Assembly (NCBI RefSeq): GCF_020921035.1
Contig: NC_063158.1
Span: 3,888,001 to 3,952,000 of the forward strand
Direction of reading: 5' to 3'
DNA from: Rhodamnia argentea
Lineage: Eukaryota > Streptophyta > Magnoliopsida > Myrtales > Myrtaceae
DNA: 64,000 nucleotides
A model generated the notes under the pieces. It did no database searches. It was not told the origin of the DNA and saw only the letters and a program-made list of their open reading frames with translations. This document shows positions 1 through 12,048 of this stretch, piece by piece. Both the position numbers and the translations under genes were made by a program. Every line of letters starts with the position of its first letter. The stretch's first letter is position 1.

Positions 1-1230
1 TTTAATGGCTTAATCAATGTTAAAATGGTTGATTAATAAAGTTAATATATAGCTACTTTTATTAAGATATTGATCGATTTTTTTTTAACAATTTTTGTTT
101 TTTACTACTATTATGGATATCTTAATTTCTAATACTAAATTTAACTATTGCTTTTCTCCGTTTTCATTATTCGTTTTCTTTTTTTTTTTTTTTTTTGTTT
201 ATTATAGAAATCAATGGTGAAGGAGAGGTTTCCTTGATGGATGAGGCGAAAATACATGTTTACTCTTTAAAAGTAATGTGCGTTGAACATGTTAACGGAA
301 ATTATAACGGAGGTTTAACGGCTTCGACAAAATGAAAGCTGAAAGGGGCAGCATGTAACAATTGAAGTTTTCAGAGCACATTTCATTAAGATTTAACAAG
401 TGCGCACTAGCTACTCTTTTAGCATTTTCGTTAAAAATTCCACGGTGAGGACAATGTTATAAAAAGAAACGGTCTCTTGAATCATGGTTACTTGATCTCT
501 ACCGGGAATCATTTGCATCCCTTGTGGTTCGTTTAACTATGCAATTTACAGTGAAGATTACAATGAGTACAGATCAGTATTTTCTTCGCTCTGGCATTGT
601 TTAATGCGCGAATCGGTTCCGGTCGTGCTACCCTTTTGATTCGCGGGGCAATGAGCATCGACCGCTTGTGTTGACAGGCGTAGCTGGGAGCGCCGGGAGC
701 CCCGGTGGAATCAGAGTCTGGACAGGGGTTTCTTGGTTCCTCCTGCTGATTTGGGCACCAACGATGCTTTATTGAGACCTGCGGGAAATAGGAAATGACC
801 GAGTTTGTTGAGCATTTTAGTTCCGAGGAGCATCACATTTCCGGAGCACAGAGATTTTTGAATCGGTTTCTTTGTCACCCCTTTTGCTCAAACGTTTGAT
901 TGTTTCAGTCAGCGTCAATTATGATTCTCGATGATCGTCGCATCGTCTTTATCGCAAGCATGGAGTTTATCAAGTGTTTTCTGCTTTCGTGCGTACCGAC
1001 TGAATAAAGTGATGTATTCCGATTTTGTGGGCATTTTTTAAGTTAAGATGTTATTACATGGCGTTTTACTTTGGAATTTTTCATTTTAATGCTCGTGCTC
1101 TCCCTTCGTAGACAGGTACATAGTTACCTTTTAATGTGATAACTGATAAGTTACTGACAGCATGTAAAAAAATAATCACTTATTGTAATTATGAATATGG
1201 CGGAATTTTTCTCTTCTATGAAGGCTATGA
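1..1230. other. Unassigned left edge, possibly 3' UTR of an upstream gene
   Basis: No open frame of convincing length or recognisable protein is visible on either strand. The part from about 300 to 1030 has a more mixed base composition than the AT-rich DNA around it and ends near an AATAAA-like signal (about 1003-1008). That would suit the untranslated 3' end of a plus-strand gene starting outside the window. A pyrimidine-rich tract followed by TATTATAG at about 180-208 could be a splice acceptor for such a last exon. This is a guess from composition and signals only. Confidence 0.2.
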
Positions 1231-1235
1231 TAATT

Positions 1236-1432
1236 TCGTGAAAAATGAATAATTTGAAAAATATTTTCCTAAAAGTGATCGCTTGTATAAATGAAAGATA
1301 TTCTCATTATCGTAAAAAATTTATGTCCAAATATTTTCGTAGATAATGAAAATATTTTTTGTTTATTCATTTTTATAAGAGACATAAACGATTATTTTCA
1401 GAAAAAAATTTCCAAATTATTCATTTTCTCCA
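1236..1432. repeat. Foldback MITE-like inverted repeat
   Basis: The two ends are imperfect inverted copies of each other. The left begins GTGAAAAATGAATAATTTG and the right end read in reverse begins GAAAATGAATAATTTGGAAA. The interior (ATTTTCGTAGATAATGAAAATAT and its inverse) is also partly self-complementary. The AT-rich content and small size fit a non-autonomous DNA transposon. Related sequence occurs near 7923-8136 and 16740-16800. No clean target duplication was found. Confidence 0.5.
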
Positions 1433-1609
1433 AAAACAAACAAAGCCAAAAAGGAATTAACCATACGGATAGTGTGTTTTTCCAAGAAAAATTACCTTTT
1501 AGGGTCAATCCTCTTGCATCGTGAAATATTTATTGTCAGAAAATACTTTATCCATTTTTTCCGGCGTTTGGATTGCTTAAGAAAATGAGTCAATAGAAAA
1601 ATCGAGATA

Positions 1610-2350
1610 ATTATCCAAATTTTTTTAAATCTATTGTAGGGTAACCTAAACCTTTCAATTATACCAATATAGTCATAAACCTTTCGACAATTTATCGGAT
1701 TACTCATATCGATCAATTTTTTTGACTGAAAATCAATAATATGGATGTTGACTATCCCACGTGTCCTCTACTGATGTGAACAATTACAATTTTCTTTATA
1801 ACTCTGTGAATGTTGATTAATTTTTATTATATCTCTATTCTTTTTTTCTCCCTTTATCCATTGATATGGTTGTCAATACTCGCGACGACACGCTATTCGG
1901 CCACTAGGCAATACCACGATGCCTTCACTAAAGGCTCATGAAGGCAAGCGAGGGCGTCTTGAAATTCGCTTGTGGCCAGCCGACTGGCCATCGTTGCGAC
2001 CTCAATTGTTGGAGGAAAATAGGAAAACAAAAAAGAGGAAAAAGAAAGAAAATAAAATAAAAGGCAAAAGAAAGAAGGAAAAAAACTAACAAAATATGAG
2101 TGCTGGCTCGTCACGAGGTGACGCCGGGAAGAGCGGTAATGGGTTACACGCAGTTGCACGCTAGAGGCACGTGCAGCCCAGCTAGCCGAGGCGGGCCGAC
2201 ATCATGGCCGACATCAACCATGTGTGGTTAAGGGCCAACCGCCGGACCAATCCAACCCGTGACCGAATCACTGACTCATTGATCGACCCGACCATTGATT
2301 GGTGATCGGTTGGATCGTATTTTTTAAATAGTTTAGCGAAAAGAAATTCC
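1610..2350. repeat. Degenerate long-TIR repeat remnant with GC-rich core
   Basis: The left part carries the phrase 'cctaaaccttt...accaatatagtcataaac' seen in the long-TIR repeats at 17752-18293, 48365-48560 and 53222-53913. The core (about 1880-2000 and 2100-2290) is GC-richer and resembles the filler inside those elements. The right end is not defined. It is probably a decayed copy of the same family. Confidence 0.35.
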
Positions 2351-2514
2351 TAGAGGCCCGTAGGAGACCATGTGATATCCGATTGGGGTTGTTTTTGCTA
2401 CCATTGCGTTCGTAGTGAAATTTTCTATACAGGGGTGTGTTTGTATTACCTATTTATATATCATGGATTATGAGTAATCCTCTTGATTCGCTTTTATTGC
2501 AGGAACAAGGGTAC

Positions 2515-2820
2515 ATATGATACAATCCCCTACATTCACAAGGGCATCAAAAGAAAGATTAAGACTTTCAAGGCTGAAAGATGAGTTAGATGCTTATCGA
2601 TGGGATGATGGTGTTGACATAACGACACATGTTATCATGGTCAATAACACTATACTAGAAATCACATGGACGGGTTATCTTATGCCAGACTTTGAGAAGA
2701 TTTATGCCCTGAAAACTACTCTTCCTAGGGAATGACATGGAGTCGTGGATCATTTATGAGAAGTTAGTTGGAAAAGTTATGGAGAGTTTGGGATTAGTTT
2801 CCTAAGAAAGTTTATAAGTT
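2515..2820 (+). pseudogene. Ty1/copia gag (UBN2-like) fragment, broken
   Basis: The frame from 2517 reads as part of a copia-type gag/UBN2 segment: a 'LKDELDAYRWDDGVDITTHV' stretch followed by 'EKIYALKTTLPRE'. The frame then hits a TGA where the family normally has Trp ('LPxxW'), and gag-like residues (HGVVDHL) continue beyond it before a second stop. It is about 70 residues long with no protease, integrase or RT nearby, so it is a relic and not an active element. The family call rests on remembered motif patterns. Confidence 0.45.
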
Positions 2821-3135
2821 GAGGCACTAAAGACGTTAACTCTTGCAATAAATGGGTTCTCACGAAAATTAATTTATTGCCAAACGACGAAAATTGTTTT
2901 TCAATTTATTTTTAAGTTTCAGCTAAATATTGAAAAATATAATATTTTTTTGAAAATTGATTTTCTAAAAAAATATTTTTTCGAAATAATCGTATTTTTC
3001 GGGAAAGAAGCTAAAAAAAAAAAAAAACAATTGTGACCATATCCAAATCCAAACGGATAAAAATGCACGCACACACGGACCAGGAGCTTCACTCCACGGA
3101 CTCGCCGGTGCTGTACTACTCGGAAAAGGTCGTCG

Positions 3136-6027
3136 ATGGCCGCTCTCACGATCGGCATAGCCGCAATAGCGAGCATGACCACCTCCATAGCCGGCTCCAG
3201 AAGCTTTCAACGACTCCGTCACAGGCCGAGAAGAATCTCCTGCGTCGGATGGGTACATATATATCTCGAACTCTCTCTCTCTTTCGAAAAAACTTCCAAC
3301 ACCTGAATTCGCACTCACGTAGCCTGATGGAAGCTGTAATCTCGCTCTCGCTAGGATCCGGAAGGCCTTTTCGGACCGCCTCAGACCGGCCACATCGCCC
3401 GCCGCGAGTTCCGCAGGCGGCTCGAGAAGGATGCCGAGGCTCGCGAGGAGTTCGAGCGCCACGTCCGCCAGGAGAAGGAGCGTCGCCGAGCTGTCCGAGA
3501 AGTAATTCTCCGAATTTGAACTTCGTTTGAAAACGCGATTCCGTGGTTTTTGCCCCTTGGATCGTCGTTTTGCGATGGATTGTTTGAATGAAGTCTTTTG
3601 CCTTTTGATTCGTGTTAGCATAGTCTCGGGACGTGCCGGAGACTCCGGCGGAGCTGATCGAGTACTTTCTAGACACCGAGGCTCAGGAACTCGAGTTTGA
3701 GATGGCGAGGATGAGGCCGCGGTTAGTCTTTACAGTTTGTTAATTGCACTCTGTCCCAGTTGCATAGCCTGTACCAGTGACTTAGCTACTATCTACACCG
3801 ATGATATCTGCGTTATAGGTGTTTCTAGTCCTGCTTTGTTCGTGCATGTAGGAAAAGACACGGATGAATTGTATTTTCAATATGTTTTTATGTGCTTGGA
3901 GGTTGCATCCACTTGTATGATATCGTTTGACTGACTTTTTCTGCTGGTTGTTAACATAGTCATTTAGTATAATTTTTTTCCTCTGGAGAAGATGTCTGGG
4001 ATGTGCTAAATTGCTGATATCCGATAGAACGATAATAGGCCAGCTTGTATAGGGGTGTCCAAGAGATGAGGATGATTGCCCAGCAGTTGAATGTGGAATT
4101 ACTCTGATTGCATTGGTCTCTGGTGGAGTAGAATCGAGGATACTATATGACCAATGTTCCACTTGCTTCCTGCTAGACGTTAGTTTAGGATCTTTCACAT
4201 GGAGGATAGAAGATTTCACTTCAGTAAGTTGCGCGTCCTGCATCAGCTTCTGTTTGTTAAGTGCGGTAGATGCTGGTTATAAACAATTTGGACAAGGTTG
4301 CTATTTGAACTATTAAAAAGTGGGTTCCCTGCCAATAATGCTACATTTGCGGCACTAAATACTAATTGGAGTAGGATGATACAGCTTGCCCTGGAAGTCT
4401 CATCTATTTTGTTGGATGGCACTTAAGTGACTGATGTAAGACAGTATCTCTTTGCTGGTCAGCTGCTGGAATGCTCTTAACTGACACAGTTTAGGGATGT
4501 GCAATCTTTGCTCCTCTGGTGCAGGAAATGTAGGAATTTTAATACTCCTAAACTTTATTGAGACAAGTCAATGCATGTCTTGGGAACTTAAAACTAGAAT
4601 GACTAACCAGTCAGGCATATGATATCGATGGCTATCTCCTCTTGCATATTGGTGAAATTGTTTTATTTTTGGTAGAAGTTCTGACGGCTACTGTTATGGT
4701 ATTTCGATGAAGCTGTTTATTCATTTCATGATATTAATCTAGAGACCGAAACGAATTGATTTGCAGGTTAAATGAAGAATTCTTTGCCCACCTAGAGTTT
4801 GAATTGGGCCAACTTCGATTTTCTGTTTCAAAAACCCAGGTCTACTGTTCAAACTTCTCCATTACATTGTCATGCACGGTAAACTATATGCTCAAGAAAG
4901 AAAGGGTGATGGTATTGCTAGGACATGGAAGACAGATTGATTGAGCTGGAAGCTTTGCAGAAGGCTTTGCTTGAGGGGACAGGTTTGCTATTCCTAATCA
5001 GACACTGATTTTACTGCATCGACCGGTTCTGTTTCCTCATGTTACTGATAGACTAGATCTCTGGTTTAATCATGTGCAGAAGCCTATGACAAAATGCAGG
5101 TTGACCTTGGAAAAGCGAAGAACAGCCTGACAAAACTTTTGACATCGAAAGATGTTAAAGCGACTGTATGTCTTGCTCCATCCATCTAAGCTCCTCTGCA
5201 TTAACTATTTGCACATTATTCACTCCAAATTTGTCTGGTCATGCAGTTACTAGACATGGTTGAGCAGAACGAACTGAACAGATCATTATTGACGCTTCTT
5301 GATGAAAATATAGCAAATGCTCAGAAGGGTAACCAGGTAGAATAACAAATAAGAATTCCAGTTTGTCATGTGGAACTTCTTTGTTTTGTTGTTTCCTTGA
5401 TACTGATATTGTGCAGTTGTGAGGCCGAATGTGCTATGAACTTGGTACGGTGACAACTTCATCATAAGATTTATTGCCATGGTAGCGAAGGAAGGGTAGC
5501 AGAATATCCTTTCAAAGTTGGATGGAGGAAATTCAAGGAACTTAAAGTCCTAGATAAAGAGAATGGAGGCCATGTGCAGGATAGGTGTTTCTAGATTGCA
5601 TCTATCGTAGCTACAGAATATACTCCATTTGCATAGTGCATATTTAGAAATCCAGAATAAATCTGGTGTCATGAAGAAACTTAATGTTCTGCTAACATCA
5701 TGTGGTAATGCCCTCAGTATGAGGCATGTAGCCATCCTAGAAGTGGAGGACAATAGGATTGCAGAATATCCTTTGTGGAAAAAACATTGCCATGAGAGTT
5801 CATGTGATAGAGACTTTGTCTTTTCAGTTTGACATTCCTCATAACTGCATTTTTGCCATGCAGTATATATTAGATTCCACCCGATCTGAACTGAAACTAT
5901 TTGGTGTAGATGCATTGGTCCACAATATCCAGGAATGTCTAAGTTTATTTGCAATATATTCCAGGAAAAAATCGCAGTTTACATGGAAAAAATGCGTGCA
6001 GCTGTTCTCAAGTACATGACAGTCTAA
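3136..6027 (+). CDS. Plastid-type coiled-coil protein of unknown function, 8 exons
   Basis: Eight exons with GT-AG borders join in frame: 3136-3252, 3355-3501, 3624-3721, 4767-4839, 4922-4982, 5080-5165, 5247-5336 and 5965-6027, giving about 244 residues. The first ~39 residues are rich in Ser, Arg and Ala with few acidic residues, as in chloroplast transit peptides. Next comes a highly charged helix rich in Arg/Glu (about 55-88, likely coiled coil) and then a conserved-looking helical core ending LLDMVEQNELNRSLLTLLDE and MEKMRAAVLKYMTV. There is no catalytic motif I can name. I believe it is the orthologue of a small uncharacterised Arabidopsis chloroplast protein (AT1G62780 by position). 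That is from memory and from gene order, not an alignment. The exon 8 boundary and stop are the least certain part. Confidence 0.72.
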
Positions 6028-6679
6028 TGCCTGGTCAGTCCATGCTATGATTTCTTGATGATGTTCAGTTGACTTCTCTCTCCACAGGTATTCAGTCATC
6101 GTCGACTTTCTTTCTGAATTACATAGCACATAGTTCACTTTTGGAATAGTCAATTCATGTGGACAGTACAATGATGATGTAATTGCTAATGAGCCAGTTA
6201 GCTTGAGTTAGCAATTGCCTATTTTGTCCAATAACATGGCATATCCTCTCTCATGCCCTCTGTGGTTACATGACGCCTTCGGGTAATAATCCATCGTGAA
6301 ATCCTTGTCCTGCTGGAGTTGAGGTCTGAATTGGCAATTTTCGTGTAAAAAAAGGTAGAAAGTGAATGGGCAACTAAGTACCTTATAAATACATTAGGTG
6401 CATATTGGCACCTCAGTTTCCCATGCCTTACCCTCCTTTCAGCTGAATTTGCAAAATTGGGAACAGTGTTGTCACCTTAGGGCGTCTGTGTTATTCTAAA
6501 ATTCAGAAAATCACGTTTGCTACTCTTGCTAGCTGTTTAAAAAACATGTATGCAATTGTAGGCCAACTTTATTTTCCTCATTTTGGGATAACACTGCAGG
6601 CAAGTCTCCACGGACAACTGAAATTGGAGTTTTGCTGTTGCCGGTTGAACATCACATGGCCACGCTGTGTCTCCCTTTG

Positions 6680-6763
6680 GGATCCATTGGGTTAGTCAGT
6701 TTGGAACAATGTCAGGCTTTGAAGTTAAGCGGCTGCGTTATGGGCTAGAGTGCCACTGGATCG
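6680..6763 (+). pseudogene. 5S rRNA-like relic
   Basis: GGATCCATTGG, then GAAGTTAAGCG, then GGGCTAGAGTGCCACTGGAT occur in the same order and near-native spacing as the middle and 3' parts of plant 5S rRNA (GGATCCCATC, GAAGTTAAGCG, GGGCGAGAGTAGTACTAGGAT). The GAAGTTAAGCG block, part of the internal Pol III promoter, is intact. The flanks do not match the 5S ends, and there is a short insertion after the block. It looks like a decayed dispersed 5S copy or a 5S-derived SINE head, not a working gene. Confidence 0.45.
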
Positions 6764-7922
6764 AGCAAAATTTAGTGCCATTACTTAATTTTATAATTGA
6801 ATGATCTTGGGTGTTGATTCTTATTTTCCCCTGAATTTTGGATGAAAAAATTCAGGTAGTGTATTTCTCGGATATAAGCAACATGTCTTTCAGCGGGACA
6901 GGTACAGAGCATTATCACTCCTCAACTAACAAAGTCAGTTGCTTCTTGAGAGAACATTTCGGCCAGTACTCCTGGCATCTTCTACGCCAGCATTAGAATC
7001 CATTCTACTGCAAGTTTCTTTAGTTCCAGTCTAGAATCTTCAGGACCCCACCTCTCCCTAACGGGCACCGAGTGAAAACCGGGCTCATCCTCAGTCAATT
7101 TGACTTGTCCATGAGCCCGGAATGCTTCCTAACCGGTATCGCTCCCAGTGCATTTATCCACATACAGAAAACGAACGTCTTCCTGATGGCATTTAACTGA
7201 TGTTTGGCATATATCTTTGATGTGATATCCCTATCTAGGACCCATCTGTTGAGCCAAACTTTTCAGCTGAGAGAAGTTTTGGCACGCCTATCCTAGCAAT
7301 TAAGTCATCCTGCGCCAAACTAGAAAAGAAGGAAATGAAGGAGCATGTAACTCTAGCTGTTCATAGTTAACTGCAATTGACGCTTGCTCGGGCGTTTTGC
7401 TTAAAGTTCGATCCCCTTGCTGGCGATTCCTTTGATTGACCTCTCGAGTCACAAAATTTTGTTACTTTGTAACTATGCGAGTGTAATTACTTTAAGCGGT
7501 TGAGATTGGACGCCGTGGGGACTAGTTAATAGTTAATTGGTATCGACTGTACCCATCGATATCAAACGAAAATTTGCAATTCATAGAATTTCTTACACTT
7601 GATTTGAGCGGAAAAGAATAAATGCTAAAGTAAAAGACAAAGCAAAAGTAGAAAGCAAAGAAGCTTATAAAGAGGGGGGGCAGCAATGATGGTGCCGCGA
7701 GTATGGGCTCACACTTTATTGCTGGTTTCATAGGGCTAGAGGACCGAGCTGGACCGAGCTGGACATGAACTTGACTAGACTAGATTTACATATTTCATGC
7801 TAGAAACTTGATTTGAATTCAATCGGCTCAAGCTCAATTTGAATAGAAAATCCAGATATATGTACTCAACTTGACTTGATTCGATTAGAAGTAAGCATTG
7901 AAGGAGCTTGATTTTGAACTTA

Positions 7923-8136
7923 GGCTCCGTTTGTTTTGTCCATAGAAAATATTTTTCTAAAAATTATTGCTTACATAAATGAATGAATTAATATTTTTAT
8001 TGTCCACGAAAATTCTTAGGCATATATTATAATTGGCAATACAAAAAATTATTGCTAATTATCTTAAGCGACGCAAGTAATCGTTTTTAGAAAAATACTT
8101 TTAAAATTATTTATTTTTTGTGAAACAAATAGAGTT
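7923..8136. repeat. Foldback MITE-like inverted repeat (hAT-like ends)
   Basis: The left end reads CTCCGTTTGTTTTG and the right end in reverse reads CTCTATTTGTTTCAC. Inside, ATTTTTCTAAAAATTATTGC on the left pairs with GTAATCGTTTTTAGAAAAATA on the right. The AT-rich hairpin of ~210 bp has no coding content. The 'GGCTCCGTTTGTTT' start is typical of abundant plant MITEs. The target duplication was not resolved. Confidence 0.5.
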
Positions 8137-8400
8137 TTAATAAGTTGGAATATTTTCTGAGGTTATACTCTCTCTTTTTTCGAATTCTGAGTTTATAGTT
8201 GTGTGAGTCCTTTATATGGGAAACTATTACATATTCTTCAGAAAACAATCGGATAATCATCGACTCATTATTTTTTTCACTAAATTATTCCCCAGAACTA
8301 TATGAACAAAATTCGCTCTGCTCTGGGTAGCCCATCATATATTCTTACGACCCTTGACATTCAGAGTGCCACTCCTCCCCATCTCTCGCCCCAGACAAAA

Positions 8401-9039
8401 ATGGCGAAACCAAAACCATCTCTCTCCTTCTTCTTCCTCCTCTTCCTCTTACTCTCCCTCACCACCACCCCATCACAATCCTTCGTCCACAGCCACCCCA
8501 AACCAGCTCCCACCAGCTTCATTGTCTCCTCCTGCCGCGCCACCCGCTATCCGGCCCTCTGCGTCCACTGCCTCGCCGCCTATGGCCGTGCCATCCAACG
8601 GAGCGACCACCACCTCGCCCAGGCCGCCCTCATCGTCAGCCTCGCCCGGGCCCGCTCCGCCGCCTCCTTCGTAGCCAAGCTGTCCCGAGCTCGCCGCATC
8701 AAGCTCCGCGAGCTCCGGGCCGTGAGGGACTGCATTGAGAACATGGGCGACTCCGTGGACCGTCTCGCCGATTCGGTGAGGGAGCTCGGGCGCTCGGGTC
8801 GGGTCGCGGGCCAGGATTTCGCGTGGCACATGAGCAACGTGGAGACATGGGCGAGCGCCGCACTGACGGACGAGAACACCTGCATGGATGGGTTCGGGGG
8901 TCGGGTCATGGACGGGGACCTGAAGGTGGTGGTGAGGCGGAGGGTAGCGAATGTTGCTCAGGTGACGAGCAACGCCCTGGCTCTCGTGAACCGGTTCGCT
9001 TCCAGGCATGGGACGGTCACGGCAGCGGGAGATCCTTGA
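8401..9039 (+). CDS. Pectin methylesterase / invertase inhibitor (PMEI) domain protein
   Basis: A single-exon gene of 212 codons. I chose the ATG at 8401 over the in-frame ATG at 8302 because it begins directly with a classical signal peptide: Lys, then a long Phe/Leu run at about residues 9-20, with cleavage probably near residue 26. The mature part has the PMEI pattern: CRATRYPALCVHC supplies the first disulfide pair, a four-helix bundle follows, and later Cys residues lie in RDCIENM and ENTCMDGF. Family members are secreted and bind pectin methylesterase or acid invertase in the cell wall; which one this protein inhibits cannot be told from sequence. It has no catalytic domain, so it is a stand-alone inhibitor. 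The coding region is very GC-rich compared with its surroundings. A short 3' region with a poly-A/AAG tract follows. Confidence 0.9.
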   Translation: MAKPKPSLSFFFLLFLLLSLTTTPSQSFVHSHPKPAPTSFIVSSCRATRYPALCVHCLAAYGRAIQRSDHHLAQAALIVSLARARSAASFVAKLSRARRIKLRELRAVRDCIENMGDSVDRLADSVRELGRSGRVAGQDFAWHMSNVETWASAALTDENTCMDGFGGRVMDGDLKVVVRRRVANVAQVTSNALALVNRFASRHGTVTAAGDP

Positions 9040-11290
9040 GTGAAGTAAGAGAATAGGATTTACCTCGTACTTTGTCAGTTCTTCTTCCCTTTCTTGTTTT
9101 GTGTAAAATGTGGGAGGTGAGCAGCAGCAGTAGCAGTGTGGTGAGTATTATTCCTGGCTTGTTAGACGTCGATCGAAATGACAAAAAAAAAAAAAAAAAG
9201 AAGAAGAAGAAGAAGAAAACGAGCGAACATTACATCACTTGTAGTCTTGGGAGTTACCAGTTGTAAAATACACTCGCTGTACGTGTTCGATTCGCCGTGT
9301 CAAGATTTGATAGTTTGATGTTCCCACCACTAATCTGACGTCTTTACTTAGTCCACGACACTCGAATTTGTTTTTCATAGTTAATTAGTTTTGTTTGTAA
9401 GTATTATACAGGTGAAGTATGAAGCCACGGTAGATTTCTGCAGCCAGTGACCGAGGACATGATCGTTCAAATTTTTAAACCTTGGCGATCCAGAATGACT
9501 TTGCCATGGCGAATCGAATCTTGTCCGCGTGAATTGAGTTTATATGCATCGGTTGCAATCAGGAATTTTTCGATAACTGTGGGGCAATATGAAGATGACC
9601 TCAAATTAGACGAGGGCCACAACATAAACACTTGAAATTAAGGAATTTGAATGGGATTACACTCTTTTGTGGTCGGAGATTAGGGTTAGGCGAGGGAACA
9701 ATTAGAGGCGAGATTTGTGGGAAATTTTCTTTAAAGTAGATTTCTTTTTAAGCTTTCTGTAGACGGATGTGGACTTCTTCTCTTGCTCTATCACCATCGG
9801 CTCGTCAAAATCAGATCTGGGTTTGATTCTGGCACGTCGGCACAGCATTAACTTCGACCCATGTAGAAGATGCATTCCACGTAACCATCTTTTCCCGTCT
9901 GATACTTAAATTCGATTTTGATGTGCTAACTCTCAAGCCAGCGAGTAATAATGGCTAATTTAACCATCTTTTGAGGCTTTCTGTTAGGTAACCTTCTTGC
10001 GATCTCTAGCCTGTTGGATCTGAGAGATGATCCTAAGTGGGATCTGCCTAATTTATGAATTTCGTACGTTTTAGTTGGGCTCACGCGCGTCGAGAGTATT
10101 GTACCAACAGCCGCAGGAAAAGCAGGAAGCAAATGAGCAAACTGGAAGGTAGTTTCTAACGAAAGTTTTAAGATTGGACAAGACACGAGTCGCGTACGTG
10201 AGTCAAACGTCGTCAGTGTCAGTGGAGTGTACCTACTCTTCTCTACTTTTTTTGGCCTCTCGACAAAGTTGATGATGGCAGGTAATCCCACCGTCCGTCG
10301 TGGGGCTCACGTTCTTTGGCCTTTTGCTTCTTCTAAGATGCCATTAAAAAAAAAGACCCAGTTCATCAGATTGAAATTTCAGAGACTCGTGAGGCGATCA
10401 GATGATCTGTGACCGAGAAATTTTCTGATCCGAATCCAAAAGATCATGCCGGACGATCCAACCTAAAGACCACAAGCTTCCCATCAATAAGAGATTCCTA
10501 TCACCCCATGGCCTTGAAGGTCAGTTTGTTGATGATTGCAACAGTTTTCGATGAGCAGCTCAAGAAAAGGCATCGAAGTCGAATCCGAAACTGAAGTACA
10601 TTCAAACTCAATATAGTTCGTCTATTAGGTACTTATGTAACTTGAGCTAGAAAATATTTAGTCTCGAGATTATCGCCAATTCATCTAAAATCTTAAACCA
10701 TTCGAGATCCACGAGTGATTTAAAAATTCAGTGTTCCGACAAAGTGTTGATGCTAAACTAATCGTTTGAGAAAGATCACGGGCTCGACCCGCTTGGATAT
10801 TTCTTGGGGGCTTTTCATCTTGATGAGGACCTGAGGGGGGATCGGGTATGATCGGACCTGCTTTCTTGAACCCGATGATCATTGATAATGACATTTTCAC
10901 TCGGTGCACTCGAGTGCTTTTCCATTCCTGCCAAAATAATTGCAGCTTGCTTGGTGTACGACTGCAATCAGTTTTGCCTCAGATAGAACCTCCATTGAAA
11001 AATCTCTCTCGTGAATGAATAGCGGAAAGTGAAGGGGGGGCAGTTGGGGAATTATTGTCGTTCTAAAAAGGCGTGGCAGGGGCCGAATTGATTGTTGGCA
11101 CGGCATGATCTTTGCGGGTGACCTTCTCGATAAGGTTAAGATAGAATCGAACTTTGGCAGGAGAGATTTGATTCTTTTAAAAAGAAAGAAGCAGCTAACT
11201 AATGTCCTCAAAAGGTTTTTTTGTGTCGATAAAAATTTCAAACTTGTAGCCGTGTAATACATTTACGTTCCATCATTGTTCCGTCACTTG
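9040..11290. other. Intergenic DNA, nothing recognised
   Basis: After the PMEI stop there is a probable 3' UTR with a poly-A/(AAG) tract at 9181-9218. Beyond it lie several open frames of 60-120 codons on both strands. The longest (9926-10291 minus, 10897-11262 minus) have no motif, no codon-bias signature and no splice logic I could support. I treat the interval as non-coding. Confidence 0.45.
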
Positions 11291-12048
11291 AGTACCATTA
11301 AAAATCTTATGAGGGCAGCTGAAGTAAACGACGGAATGCAAACGATGTTAAGTAGCGCCATGTGGCCGACTTAAAAGTGCAATAATGTCATTTTGTATCT
11401 AAAATTGCTAAAATATGAGAAAGCGACCGCGTATGCTTTCTCTCTTTCTCTCTACACTCAAAGCTTCATTGCTCGTGTGCTTGAGTGCTCTCTATCTAAA
11501 ACTCAATTTGTCCATGTGAACGAGGTCGTTTGCATGTTTGTCTCGTGGTTGGTCCACAGAACTCGATTTCGAGCGATTGGGAACTTTTGGGTTTAGTATG
11601 TTGCTAGACTCTCTCTCTTTGTAGGAAGCTTAATTTGTTCGGAGCTTGTTTGCTGGCTGATGGCGATTTGGGGCTTTAGAGTTCAGTACGTGGGTCGATT
11701 CTCTCATTCTTTCAAGGAAGTTTGATTTGTCCGAAGCTCGTTAACTTGTTGAAGGCAATTTGGGGGCTCTTCTAGGGTTTTCTTGCTGGATTCGGTATCC
11801 ACATAGAAGCTCGATTCAGTCGTTCAAAATCATCACGTTACAGATTCGTCTTGAAGGTCTTGATTCACCAACATTCTGTCATCGATGTTTATTTCCGAGG
11901 GCCTTGTTTGGCAATTTTGCGATTTTTGTGTGCTCCAATAGATGAAAGAATCGTATGTTTGAACAAAAAAAAAAAAAAAACAATTGCTTTCACAAGCAAC
12001 GGAAAGTTGCTTGCTAGCTTGAAATATGATACAAGGCTAGAGGAACAC

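Larger units (their letters stand above)
6028..8400. other. Intergenic: 3' region, 5S-like relic and MITE
   Basis: This interval holds the presumed 3' untranslated region of the upstream gene, a 5S rRNA-like relic at 6680-6763, a foldback repeat at 7923-8136 and the promoter side of the PMEI gene. At 7038-7130 a short inverted pair (GGGCTCAT and ATGAGCCC) could form a hairpin. No protein-coding gene was recognised. Confidence 0.5.

Noticed and set aside
8302-8400. Upstream in-frame ATG that would lengthen the PMEI protein by 33 residues
   Set aside because: The extension hides the signal peptide and has no family resemblance; the ATG at 8401 begins directly with the signal peptide.
8473-9009. 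178-codon minus-strand frame opposite the PMEI gene
   Set aside because: It is a shadow of the GC-rich coding strand; the plus-strand frame has the PMEI cysteines and helices.
9926-10291. 121-codon minus-strand frame in the PMEI-MULE interval
   Set aside because: No domain, no start context, no splice partners; its length is near what chance gives in mixed-composition DNA.
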